Of a stretch of 21,107 bases of DNA, positions 6,436 to 11,865 are shown piece after piece. Each line of letters opens with the position of its first letter. The first letter of the stretch is position 1. Under the pieces are notes generated by a model. The model saw only the letters and a program-made list of their open reading frames with translations, was not told where the DNA came from and searched no databases. Source of the DNA: a virus; the IMG/VR virus record IMGVR_UViG_3300027797_000176, positions 1 through 21,107 of that record. One strand, given 5' to 3'. The translations under genes and the position numbers were made by a program.

Positions 6436-6649
6436 AGTTTTCAGTCCAATCATTCATTCTTAGGAATGGCTTAGGCTGGGTTAATAATGGAGTTTCAGGA
6501 TAATTTTTAGACTTATATTCCTTTAGGTTTTGTCTTGCTTTTACAAGTTCCTGATAGGTTTCATTTATCCAAAACTTATGACAAGCACTATGTTTCCATT
6601 CCCAATAAGAAACTAAGTCTCTTAGCTTTATTAGTTTTTGGTCAATCAT
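6416..6649 (-). CDS. 77-residue hypothetical protein
   Basis: A protein with an N-terminal helical region rich in charged and aromatic residues (LRDLVSYWEWKHSACHKFWINETYQELVKARQ) and a less ordered acidic C-terminus. I recognise no family. The start overlaps the erf stop (ATGA, 4 bases), which argues for coupled translation and perhaps a role alongside the annealing protein. Confidence 0.6.
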   Translation of the reverse strand: MIDQKLIKLRDLVSYWEWKHSACHKFWINETYQELVKARQNLKEYKSKNYPETPLLTQPKPFLRMNDWTENYENYAD

Positions 6650-6663
6650 AATTTAGATTTTTT
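6646..6663 (-). repeat. 18-base start-codon leader repeat, copy 1
   Basis: AAAAAATCTAAATTATGA on the minus strand ends at the ATG of the 77-residue gene. An identical 18-mer stands at the start of the 28-residue gene (8260-8277). Here it encodes the last residues of ERF (KKSKL-stop). Confidence 0.8.
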
Positions 6664-7200
6664 ACTTGTGAATAATGCAGTTATTCCGTCATTCATTAAA
6701 TCCTTATTTAAGCCGTGTAGCTTAGTTAATTCTGCAACTGATTCGCACATATCAATAGCTAATGTCAAATCTAGTATTGACTTGTGTTTCTTAATAAATA
6801 CTGAAGCAGTTTTCTCTCCAGAGGCATCGGTATCTTTATCAGTTACTAACCCTAAAGCAGCAGATAAAGCATATCTTCTGTAATAGGTAATGCCACTTCC
6901 GAATGATTGATACTCGTTCATACCTCTAAGAGTAATTTGTGGAATAGTTGCATTTGACTCAATTGACTCTCCACTAATAGTGTGAAAGATAACTGTCTTT
7001 AATCCATCCTCAATTAGAAGCTGGGTAAATCCTAGATTGTGTTTCTTAAGCAAAGGATTGATTACTTCAAGAATTGTAGGGAAATCGGCATAGGTGTAAT
7101 TATGACCATTTGTTCCCTTGTGAATTACAGGGCAATCCTGCTGAAAGGCAGCTAAAGCCTTGTAAATGTTGATAAGTGAGTTTGTTTGTAAGTTAATCAT
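6646..7200 (-). CDS. erf: ERF-family single-strand annealing protein
   Basis: The 184-residue protein has the ERF-superfamily core. The segment YTYADFPTILEVINPLLKKHNLGFTQ lies at about 36-60. The hallmark YQSFGSGITYYRRYALSAALGL is at about 97-118. ERF proteins form rings on ssDNA and anneal complementary strands, allowing circularisation and recombination-dependent replication. The protein lacks a visible SSB-like tail of its own, but the SSB-tip protein encoded at 6020-6256 is close by. The gene is preceded by a 24-base leader repeated elsewhere in the operon and is flanked by two exact DnaA-box matches. Confidence 0.9.
   Translation of the reverse strand: MINLQTNSLINIYKALAAFQQDCPVIHKGTNGHNYTYADFPTILEVINPLLKKHNLGFTQLLIEDGLKTVIFHTISGESIESNATIPQITLRGMNEYQSFGSGITYYRRYALSAALGLVTDKDTDASGEKTASVFIKKHKSILDLTLAIDMCESVAELTKLHGLNKDLMNDGITALFTSKKSKL
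6667..6675 (-). promoter_or_regulatory. DnaA-box match inside the 3' end of erf
   Basis: TTATTCACA on the minus strand is an exact match to the DnaA box TTATNCACA. It lies in coding sequence (ALFTS of ERF), so it may be fortuitous, but it has the same orientation as the box at 7244-7252. Confidence 0.4.
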
Positions 7201-7220
7201 ACTATGGTTTTTTGGTTATT
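7197..7220 (-). repeat. 24-base leader repeat before erf
   Basis: The 24 bases around the erf start, reading AATAACCAAAAAACC then ATAGTATGA on the minus strand, are identical to those at 8443-8466 before the 59-residue gene. The copy here lies in non-coding sequence upstream of the ATG at 7200. Confidence 0.85.
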
Positions 7221-7243
7221 AATAATTAAAAATAAGACTATTT

Positions 7244-7252
7244 TGTGAATAA
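7244..7252 (-). promoter_or_regulatory. Consensus DnaA box upstream of erf
   Basis: TTATTCACA on the minus strand matches TTATNCACA at all fixed positions. It is non-coding, eight bases after the stop of the DnaA domain IV gene and 44 bases before erf. A binding role for the phage or host DnaA is inferred. Confidence 0.5.
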
Positions 7253-7259
7253 GTCAAAT

Positions 7260-7547
7260 TTATATTAATCTTTTTATTTTGTTTAATTCATCCTTTAAAT
7301 CTGTATCGTAATGCAAGTCTAAAGTGTTTTGTATAGTCTTTAACGAATGGATTATTGTAGTGTGGTCTCTGCCTACCATATCTGCAATTGCCTTTAATGT
7401 TAAAGTTGTGTTATTTTTTATACAATACATTGCTATAAATCTAGCTTTAACAAAATGCCTTTTTCTGCTTTTGCCTTTTATGTCCTTAGGTAGTATCTTA
7501 TAATATTCTGCAATCTTATCTATAATTGTTTCAGAATACCTTATCAT
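7260..7547 (-). CDS. Standalone DnaA domain IV-like DNA-binding protein
   Basis: About 95 residues corresponding to only the C-terminal domain of DnaA. The signature ADMVGRDHTTIIHSLKTI near residues 55-72 is the DnaA box-binding helix-turn-helix (canonical GRDHTTV). The preceding KSRKRHFVKARFIAMYCIK is the basic loop and first helix. The AAA+ ATPase domain is absent. I chose the ATG at 7547 (17-base overlap with the upstream gene) over the in-frame ATG at 7601. A protein like this could compete with host DnaA at boxes, repress host initiation, or mark the phage origin. Two TTATTCACA sites lie downstream, the first in the adjoining leader, which suggests self-contained regulation. Confidence 0.85.
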   Translation of the reverse strand: MIRYSETIIDKIAEYYKILPKDIKGKSRKRHFVKARFIAMYCIKNNTTLTLKAIADMVGRDHTTIIHSLKTIQNTLDLHYDTDLKDELNKIKRLI

Positions 7548-7710
7548 TTCCTTCGTTGTCAGTCTGCTCTCCTTTTGACTTGGTATTGCCCAGTAGTTCA
7601 TTCTTTTCTATTTTAAGTTTTATAATTTGGTTTCTTAGCATCTCATTTTCTACTTCTAAAATGTAGATTTCTCTTTGCAATTGGAACTTGCTATTGTCTA
7701 TATATGTCAT
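7531..7710 (-). CDS. Small coiled-coil protein
   Basis: A 59-residue protein beginning MTYIDNSKFQLQREI. Residues about 8-38 form a heptad-like coiled coil (LQREIYILEVENEMLRNQIIKLKIEKNELL), followed by a polar tail. An in-frame ATG at 7770 exists, but its first 20 codons lie within the preceding gene and are hydrophobic and atypical, so I prefer 7710, one base after that gene's stop. It may dimerise or partner with the DnaA-like protein encoded just downstream. Confidence 0.6.
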   Translation of the reverse strand: MTYIDNSKFQLQREIYILEVENEMLRNQIIKLKIEKNELLGNTKSKGEQTDNEGNDKVF

Positions 7711-7711
7711 A

Positions 7712-8017
7712 TTAAAAATGTAAAAGGTTAATAGGTAACATAAAATCTTCGGTAATCTCGTAAAGGTCAAGTATAAGGAAGTGATAAGACTTTAAGATTC
7801 TCTTTTGTATTTGGTTCATTCTAGCAATCTTTATAAGGTAGTCATCCTCGTACTTGTTCATTAGCTTGATAGGATTGTCCCAAGTTGCTCCTCTCCATTT
7901 CTGAAGGTCGTTTTCAATACTGGATTGCCTTGCTTGTGCCTTTTTTAAGAGTTCTAGTAAACAAGTTGCTCTTTGGTGTAGTTTAAGTTGTTTTCCTTGA
8001 TAGATTAATGGTTGCAT
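7712..8017 (-). CDS. 101-residue hypothetical protein
   Basis: A mostly helical protein (LHQRATCLLELLKKAQARQSS, later DDYLIKIARMNQIQKRILKSY), perhaps partly coiled coil. I recognise no family. The start at 8017 lies behind an A-rich leader (GAATCTAAAAACTAAACCAATG region) and is separated by 4 bases from the upstream ribbon-helix-helix gene. It belongs to the early operon by strand and spacing. Confidence 0.6.
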   Translation of the reverse strand: MQPLIYQGKQLKLHQRATCLLELLKKAQARQSSIENDLQKWRGATWDNPIKLMNKYEDDYLIKIARMNQIQKRILKSYHFLILDLYEITEDFMLPINLLHF

Positions 8018-8021
8018 TGGT

Positions 8022-8168
8022 TTAGTTTTTAGATTCGTAATATTTTTGTACGATAATTGATACTAATTTGCTTGGTGCTAAGTACATCTTTTTAGCTTCG
8101 GCATCTACTTTCTTTTTAATTGATTCTGGCAGTCGGATGCAGACTACTTCTTTTTTTTCTACTTTCAT
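8022..8168 (-). CDS. Ribbon-helix-helix (Arc/CopG-type) regulator
   Basis: A 48-residue ORF with the pattern of a minimal RHH protein. A strand VVCIRLPESIKKKVDAEA is followed by helix A, the turn YLAPSKLVS and helix B ending IIVQKYYESK. RHH proteins bind DNA as dimers through the paired strand. It is the fourth gene after the strong promoter at 8645-8677 and the first with an obvious DNA-binding fold, so autoregulation at the palindromes in 8916-8940 or at the promoter is plausible but only inferred. Confidence 0.75.
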   Translation of the reverse strand: MKVEKKEVVCIRLPESIKKKVDAEAKKMYLAPSKLVSIIVQKYYESKN

Positions 8169-8176
8169 ATTTTGAT

Positions 8177-8263
8177 TTAAATGTTTTGTAAGATTCCTGT
8201 TACGATAAAGACAAAGATTAAAATAACGATTGCCTGAAAATTCTTGTTTTGTTGGTCTGTCAT
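8177..8263 (-). CDS. 28-residue single-pass membrane peptide
   Basis: MTDQQNKNFQ followed by a hydrophobic segment AIVILIFVFIVTGIL and LQNI. Only one transmembrane segment and no soluble domain. It starts three bases after the preceding stop and shares an 18-base leader with another gene of the operon, which supports translation. Function is unknown. Confidence 0.5.
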   Translation of the reverse strand: MTDQQNKNFQAIVILIFVFIVTGILQNI

Positions 8264-8277
8264 AATTTAGATTTTTT
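8260..8277 (-). repeat. 18-base start-codon leader repeat, copy 2
   Basis: Identical to the sequence at 6646-6663. Here the upstream bases belong to the end of the 59-residue gene in a different reading frame (GAAAAAATCTAA), so identity is not explained by a shared protein sequence. Confidence 0.8.
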
Positions 8278-8446
8278 CAATTGAGATAATGATTTGATTG
8301 TTTGCAAGGTCAATAGTCCTAAACTTTACTACAAAGAATTTGGTATCTTCTATTGAATAGTCTAAGAAAATGTTGTCCCCAGCTTGAGGGATAAAGTTCC
8401 CATTGTAAGGATAGAAATTTGTGTTGAGGCTTAATAGTGTTTTCAT
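8267..8446 (-). CDS. 59-residue hypothetical protein
   Basis: A small beta-rich protein (MKTLLSLNTNFYPYNGNFIP, then NIFLDYSIEDTKFFVVKFRTIDL). The alternating hydrophobic pattern suggests a compact beta barrel or sheet. No family is recognised. It starts at the 24-base repeated leader and its stop is three bases before the next ATG. Confidence 0.55.
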   Translation of the reverse strand: MKTLLSLNTNFYPYNGNFIPQAGDNIFLDYSIEDTKFFVVKFRTIDLANNQIIISIEKI

Positions 8447-8466
8447 ACTATGGTTTTTTGGTTATT
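8443..8466 (-). repeat. 24-base leader repeat before the 59-residue gene
   Basis: Identical over 24 bases to 7197-7220. Its upstream end overlaps the stop codon of the first gene of the operon (TAA at 8464-8462). Confidence 0.85.
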
Positions 8467-8602
8467 TATTTTTTAAATTTCTTGTTATCATTCTTTTTGC
8501 CATATGGATATTTGTATTTACATTTTTAGTATCATTTATATAAAATATATACCATCCATTTAAAAATTCAATTGTAATTCCTTTGTAAATAATTGTTGTC
8601 AT
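8462..8602 (-). CDS. 46-residue protein, first gene of the early operon
   Basis: An ORF starting MTTIIYKGITIEFLNGWYIF, a probable three-strand sheet, then a basic C-terminus (HMAKRMITRNLKNK). It is the first frame after the strong promoter, with a predicted 5' leader of about 38 bases. I recognise no family; very early phage peptides of this size often bind host proteins, but nothing here shows a target. Confidence 0.55.
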   Translation of the reverse strand: MTTIIYKGITIEFLNGWYIFYINDTKNVNTNIHMAKRMITRNLKNK

Positions 8603-8644
8603 AATTAATGGTTTTTGCAATTGGGTTAATTCCCTTTTGTTTCA

Positions 8645-8677
8645 CAAAGATATATAAAGATTACAATACTAACCAAA
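8645..8677 (-). promoter_or_regulatory. Strong leftward promoter for the early/replication operon
   Basis: Minus strand TTTG (8677-8674), 21 bases, TATCTTTG (8652-8645), an exact fit to the Bacteroidota consensus. The region upstream (8678-8700) is A/T-rich, like an UP element. The transcription start should be close to 8640, ahead of the first ATG at 8602. Confidence 0.75.
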
Positions 8678-8722
8678 AATTATATAAATTATTTTAGTTA
8701 AAGTTATGTTAATTAAGCTATG

Positions 8723-8825
8723 CTTTGATAATCAAGCAGTTAGGTATTTATCGGTCATAAATGAGCCAATTATCAGTCATTTACGGCTCAAAGTTCCCTT
8801 ATTGGGTAACTTTTGTGATTGATAA
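8723..8825. other. Cluster of TTATC nonamers, candidate origin or operator region
   Basis: This part of the 467-base gene-free stretch (8603-9069) holds TTATCGGTC (plus, 8748-8756), TTATCAGTC (plus, 8770-8778), TTATCAATC (minus, 8825-8817) and the weaker TTATCAAAG (minus, 8731-8723). Three fit TTATCRRTC. The two plus-strand copies are spaced 22 bases apart, about two helical turns. TGAGCC (8762-8767) and GGCTCA (8785-8790) form an inverted repeat around the second copy. The first five bases equal those of a DnaA box. No coding frame of note is present. Function as origin is inferred. Confidence 0.4.
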
Positions 8826-8850
8826 AGTTTACTATTAGAGAACTTTTGTA
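8808..8850 (+). repeat. Two AACTTTTGT direct repeats 33 bases apart
   Basis: AACTTTTGTGA (8808-8818) and AACTTTTGTAA (8841-8851 region) are near-identical and three helical turns apart. They lie in the gene-free stretch and may be paired protein sites. GTTCCC (8793-8798) and GGGAAC (8859-8864) frame them as an inverted repeat. Confidence 0.4.
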
Positions 8851-8915
8851 ACCAAATTGGGAACATTGTACAATGTTTTAGGTAGTAATACTAAGGAAAT
8901 TAGTAAAAAAGTAAA

Positions 8916-8940
8916 GTTATAACTTGACTAATGTTATAAC
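8916..8940. promoter_or_regulatory. Two GTTATAAC palindromes, candidate operator
   Basis: The perfect 8-base palindrome GTTATAAC occurs at 8916-8923 and 8933-8940, 17 bases centre to centre. Paired short palindromes in a non-coding region beside a phage promoter look like a repressor site. The RHH or HTH proteins of the operon are possible binders. Confidence 0.4.
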
Positions 8941-8948
8941 ATAAGGGC

Positions 8949-8980
8949 AAAAAAAGGGAGGCAAGTAGAAACAAGCCTCC
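8949..8980 (-). terminator. Second intrinsic terminator
   Basis: On the minus strand GGAGGC (8980-8975), a 12-base loop, GCCTCC (8962-8957), then C and seven Ts. It probably acts as a backup to the terminator at 9016-9045, insulating the replication region from read-through of the late genes. Confidence 0.65.
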
Positions 8981-9015
8981 GTTAAACCATTAGTATATCT
9001 AGATACAAATATAAT

Positions 9016-9045
9016 AAAAACTCCCCAGCTTTTTACACTGAGGAG
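9016..9045 (-). terminator. Intrinsic terminator of the late operon
   Basis: Minus strand CTCCTCAG (9045-9038), nine-base loop, CTGGGGAG (9028-9021), then TTTTT. The stem has eight pairs including one G-U wobble. It lies 25 bases after the stop of the metallopeptidase gene and should end the transcript carrying the tail, lysis and exonuclease genes. Confidence 0.8.
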
Positions 9046-9069
9046 AACCTATGAACAAGAAAAAACAAC

Positions 9070-9339
9070 CTAAATTGAACCATCTTGCAAAGGGAGGTCA
9101 ATAGTATCATCTATTTTCCTGTACCCTTCATTCCACAAGACTTTAGTCAAAGTTACACTTTTGCGAATTATGGTTTTTTCATCATCTTTAGGATTTGTGA
9201 GATGGAGCAGCTCATGTATTAAAATTTCCATTGCCTTTTTGCCACGCAGCCTTTCATCAATCTCTATTACCCCATCACTAGAGGATATGCCGTAAGCCTG
9301 TTCCTTACCAAGTTTACGATATATGATTTTGATTCTCAC
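9070..9339 (-). CDS. Mini metallopeptidase-like protein with HELLH
   Basis: An 89-residue protein with the zinc-binding HELLH at about residues 42-46, preceded by the helix KKAMEILI. The N-terminal part is a beta segment (MRIKIIYRKLGKEQAYG...VIEIDERLRG) that resembles the strand arrangement of SprT/ImmA-like proteases. A third ligand could be an acidic residue in NPKDDEK or a later Glu. It is smaller than typical SprT (about 150 residues). It overlaps the gene before it by 4 bases (ATGA). Function could be cleavage of a host or phage protein. Activity is inferred from the motif only. Confidence 0.7.
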   Translation of the reverse strand: MRIKIIYRKLGKEQAYGISSSDGVIEIDERLRGKKAMEILIHELLHLTNPKDDEKTIIRKSVTLTKVLWNEGYRKIDDTIDLPLQDGSI

Positions 9340-9521
9340 GACTTTAATAAGGCTTCATCTGGTCTTTCAATCTCCTTTACTACTATTCTGTTGCCACCTC
9401 TTATCTTGGCTAACATCTTACTTACTGATTCTACTTCGCTAATCATTTCTTGATACTTCTTTACTAACCAGCTTTCTTGTTCTGCTAAATTCATTTTGTT
9501 CCACTTAGAAGGCATTTTCAT
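9336..9521 (-). CDS. 61-residue hypothetical protein
   Basis: A charged helical protein (MNLAEQESWLVKKYQEMISEVESVSKMLAKI) with a basic middle (RGGNRIVVKEIERP). I recognise no family. It sits one base after the exonuclease stop and overlaps the metallopeptidase start, so it is translated in the same unit. Confidence 0.6.
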   Translation of the reverse strand: MKMPSKWNKMNLAEQESWLVKKYQEMISEVESVSKMLAKIRGGNRIVVKEIERPDEALLKS

Positions 9522-9522
9522 T

Positions 9523-10269
9523 TTATTTATCGGTTTTACTATGATATTTGTAGCAAGTATTACATCTATATTGAATCCTTGTTAATCCAGTAGCAGTTAC
9601 TACTTTATTATTTTTTATTAAATCATCACTTCCACACTCAGGGCAAGTTCCTCTATCCTCTCCAAAAACAACTCCGTAATGTGTCTTAGGCTCTATATGA
9701 TTCTTTAATTCAGCAAATACTTTCTCTAGCAAAACAACATCTTTTTTGCAATACTTTATCATCTTTTCCATAGCAATTTTATCCTTGTGTAAAAGAATGT
9801 CTTTCCACAATGAATATTCGGTCTTTATCTTTTGACCTAAGCCTAAAAAATCTGCTATGTAATTAAGTCTATTTGAATTGAATCTAAACTTTTGTCTTGC
9901 CACCTTTAAAGTATCAATGGTTAAATACTTTGGAAACATTGGGATATGATGAAATAAACATCTTGTTCTAATCCAAGCCAAGTCAAATTTGTCGCCATTG
10001 TGTCCAACCATTTCCGTAGATAGATTTGCCACCTCAATAAATTTAAGAAGCATTGTCTTATCATTCTGCTTAGAATCCCATTGTAAAGAGTAAACTTCTT
10101 TTTCATCTTCCCATTTGTAGCAAATACAAATGATTGCTCGTTCTTGAATAATGTTTGAGTAATCAATGTTCTTTTTATAACCAGCCTCCCAGAACAATCC
10201 GATGTTTGGACTTGTTTCAATGTCAAAGAAAAGTCTCCTGCGTTTTGTACGCAGTTGTGGAGTTGCCAT
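9523..10269 (-). CDS. DEDD 3'-5' exonuclease (RNase H-like) with zinc ribbon
   Basis: A 248-residue exonuclease of the RNase_H_2/DnaQ-like group. Motif I is FFDIETSPN (D16, E18), motif II HNGDKFD (90-96), and motif III YCKKDV (Y173 to D177), giving the DEDDy set of metal ligands. The C-terminus adds a zinc ribbon with CPECG (C209, C212) and CNTC (C236, C239). No polymerase domain follows, so it is a free exonuclease that may trim 3' ends for annealing, degrade host DNA or proofread. The start at 10269 is chosen because the protein begins MATPQL just ahead of the first strand. Confidence 0.85.
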   Translation of the reverse strand: MATPQLRTKRRRLFFDIETSPNIGLFWEAGYKKNIDYSNIIQERAIICICYKWEDEKEVYSLQWDSKQNDKTMLLKFIEVANLSTEMVGHNGDKFDLAWIRTRCLFHHIPMFPKYLTIDTLKVARQKFRFNSNRLNYIADFLGLGQKIKTEYSLWKDILLHKDKIAMEKMIKYCKKDVVLLEKVFAELKNHIEPKTHYGVVFGEDRGTCPECGSDDLIKNNKVVTATGLTRIQYRCNTCYKYHSKTDK

Positions 10270-10283
10270 ATTTTAGGTTTTTG

Positions 10284-10889
10284 TTATGCTAACGAATCTC
10301 TAATCAAATCTGCTTCTGCTTCCCTTCTCACTACCAAGCCATCTAATCCTTTTCCTTCCCAATGTCTTTTACTCTTTTCAATCTCTTCTGCTATCCCATC
10401 GTAATCTTTGTTCTTGACCATTTCAACTATTGCCTTCATTTCAATCCTAGAATCCCCTTCTAACTTATTTCCTCTATTGTAAACCATAGAAACTAAAGCA
10501 CCTTGAGTATCTTCGTTTAATGATTCTAGTTCTGGATATATTTTCTTAGTTAGTTTAAAATACTTAGGTATTGAACACTTAACGAAAACTTCGTATGCCG
10601 TATTGTATGAGATTTTAACCTGCATTAATTCCCCTCTAAGCATTTGTTTGGCTTGAACTCCTTTAAGCCCTATGACCTTTCTTAATGGGTCTAAAAAGTT
10701 GGGTGTAAGTTTATTACCCCAATCTATAAAGAACTGCTTTTCGCTTACATAACCACAATCATACCCCATTCCTATTGTAATGCCTGAATCTCCACCTGCC
10801 CAAATAGGGGATTGTAATTTCTTGTCGTAGTAGGCTCTGCCACCTACCTCAAATTGGATAATAAGTTCAATTGCCTTTTTACTTAACAT
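10284..10889 (-). CDS. Pesticin/T4-lysozyme-like muramidase (endolysin)
   Basis: From the ATG at 10889 the protein has 201 residues. The N-terminal IIQFEVGGRAYYDKK (catalytic Glu at about 14) and GGDSGITIGMGYDCGY (about 32-47) match the active-site region of Pesticin-type lysozymes, which share the T4 lysozyme fold and cut the glycan strands of peptidoglycan. The C-terminal helices include ALVSMVYNRGNKL, as in the family. The frame is open 35 codons further upstream, but that part overlaps two membrane-protein genes in another frame, so I reject it. No signal peptide is present; export needs the holin genes encoded upstream. Confidence 0.82.
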   Translation of the reverse strand: MLSKKAIELIIQFEVGGRAYYDKKLQSPIWAGGDSGITIGMGYDCGYVSEKQFFIDWGNKLTPNFLDPLRKVIGLKGVQAKQMLRGELMQVKISYNTAYEVFVKCSIPKYFKLTKKIYPELESLNEDTQGALVSMVYNRGNKLEGDSRIEMKAIVEMVKNKDYDGIAEEIEKSKRHWEGKGLDGLVVRREAEADLIRDSLA

Positions 10890-10954
10890 AGAAAAAATAT
10901 TAATAAAACAACCCAAAGAATTAATGCACCCTTTAAGATTGCTTCTTGTTTCAT
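10883..10954 (-). CDS. 23-residue membrane peptide in lysis cassette
   Basis: MKQEAILKGALILWVVLLIF with a short C-terminus. It is one transmembrane helix after a short N-terminus. The ATG overlaps the preceding stop as ATGA, and its own stop overlaps the lysozyme start (ATGTTAA). It may be a pinholin-like or holin-regulating peptide, or only a coupling ORF. The overlap pattern is the main support. Confidence 0.45.
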   Translation of the reverse strand: MKQEAILKGALILWVVLLIFFLC

Positions 10955-11154
10955 TTTGTAAACTTATCAATTGTTGCCAATCCCATACAAGCACAAACGA
11001 AATAAAATATTAAGTCTGCTAAATGAGAATCTTTGCTAATAATGTAAACTACAAAAAGAATAACTGCTCCAATAGTAGCTAAAATTCTCTTGTGGGAAAT
11101 AGAACCTCTTTCATCCGAAAAGGTTGATAGAATAAAATCTTTAAAGCTGAACAT
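10951..11154 (-). CDS. Putative holin, two transmembrane segments
   Basis: A 67-residue protein with a short cytoplasmic start (FKDFILSTFSDERGSISHKR), hydrophobic segments at about 24-41 (ILATIGAVILFVVYIIS) and 46-62 (LADLIFYFVCACMGLA) and a short polar tail. Size, topology and position two genes upstream of the lysozyme fit a holin that opens the inner membrane at lysis time. 'GSISHKR' is a phrase I have seen in small phage holin-like proteins, but no precise family can be named. Confidence 0.6.
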   Translation of the reverse strand: MFSFKDFILSTFSDERGSISHKRILATIGAVILFVVYIISKDSHLADLIFYFVCACMGLATIDKFTK

Positions 11155-11158
11155 AATA

Positions 11159-11692
11159 TTAAAATTTAGTGTAATAACCGATTGAATATTGATTAGTAGT
11201 AGCCGATATTGTAAATAAGCCCTTTTTAGCCATTTTAAACCCTAAACCAACTCCTATGCCAACTTTATTGTCAAATGTCCTTAAATCGGCTAAAACACCC
11301 CAATAAAGCTCATTTTTGGATGGTATTGTCTTGATGGTTTCCACTTTTATCGTTTTTTGACTTATATCGGCATAAAAACCTCTATTTTGAACCTTGTTTT
11401 TAGAGATTGTATCGTTTATGATGAAAGTGCTTGAATCTACTTTGATAGTGTCCGAGTAAGCTCGTACGTACGCATAATCTTGAACTATACGTACAGTATC
11501 GTGTACAATGGTTGTATCAATACCTAAAACGACAAAAGGGATAGAATCCCCTTTAATATATTTCTTTGTTATGTCGTGCTTATAAATAGTATCGGTATGC
11601 GTTACTATTATAGGCTCATTTCCGTTGTACCTTCCGTTGAAGATAAAAATAAGTGCTACTGCAATCACTATCGTAATTACAATGTCTCTCAT
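11159..11692 (-). CDS. Membrane-anchored periplasmic protein of lysis cassette, spanin-like candidate
   Basis: A 177-residue protein with an N-terminal membrane anchor (residues 3-18) and a long Thr/Asp/Lys-rich beta-type periplasmic region with repeated D-T-I/V phrases (HTDTIYK, IDTTIVHDTVRI, SDTIKV, NDTI). It ends in a glycine-rich C-terminal part (YWGVLADL, VGIGVGLGFKM) and finishes with YSIGYYTKF. The final aromatic residues and alternating pattern hint at an outer-membrane association. A protein anchored in the inner membrane that could reach the outer membrane, within a lysis block, suggests a unimolecular spanin analogue. This role is inferred. Confidence 0.5.
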   Translation of the reverse strand: MRDIVITIVIAVALIFIFNGRYNGNEPIIVTHTDTIYKHDITKKYIKGDSIPFVVLGIDTTIVHDTVRIVQDYAYVRAYSDTIKVDSSTFIINDTISKNKVQNRGFYADISQKTIKVETIKTIPSKNELYWGVLADLRTFDNKVGIGVGLGFKMAKKGLFTISATTNQYSIGYYTKF

Positions 11693-11865
11693 TACTTAAA
11701 CTTTTTAGCTGCTTTGTAATAATATCTAATGGCAAAAAGTCCAGAAACAATAGCAACCAAACTAGCAAATAGGGTTACAATAGGTTGAATACTTGCGATG
11801 CTTATTGCAGCACTTGTGATACTCAGTACCATTCCAAAGTCGGCTTGATTGCTATGTGGAGTCAT
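11692..11865 (-). CDS. 57-residue membrane protein, second holin candidate
   Basis: The ORF has two apolar segments (about 11-26 and 29-47; SITSAAISIASIQPIVTLFA then LVAIVSGLFAI) and a strongly basic C-terminus RYYYKAAKKFK, a common layout of class II holins. The start overlaps the preceding stop and the stop overlaps the following start, both as TAATG, so expression is coupled. Either this or the protein encoded at 10951-11154 could be the pore-former, with the other as antiholin. Confidence 0.6.
   Translation of the reverse strand: MTPHSNQADFGMVLSITSAAISIASIQPIVTLFASLVAIVSGLFAIRYYYKAAKKFK

Noticed and set aside
9006-9013. TATATTTG (-7-like) on the minus strand between the two terminators, suggesting a small RNA
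   Set aside because: There is no TTTG 19-21 bases upstream and the box is overlapped by the T-rich tail of the terminator; AT-rich chance match.
9051-9104. Plus-strand 17-codon frame beginning MNKKKQPKLN
   Set aside because: Too short, no expression signals, and partly antisense to the metallopeptidase gene.
9921-10226. Minus-strand open frame within the exonuclease gene (and 13513-13698 within the fibre gene)
   Set aside because: Shifted-frame shadows of proteins with clear motifs.
10890-10994. N-terminal extension of the lysozyme up to an ATG at 10994
   Set aside because: The added residues do not look like the enzyme family or a signal peptide and are a shadow of two overlapping membrane-protein genes.
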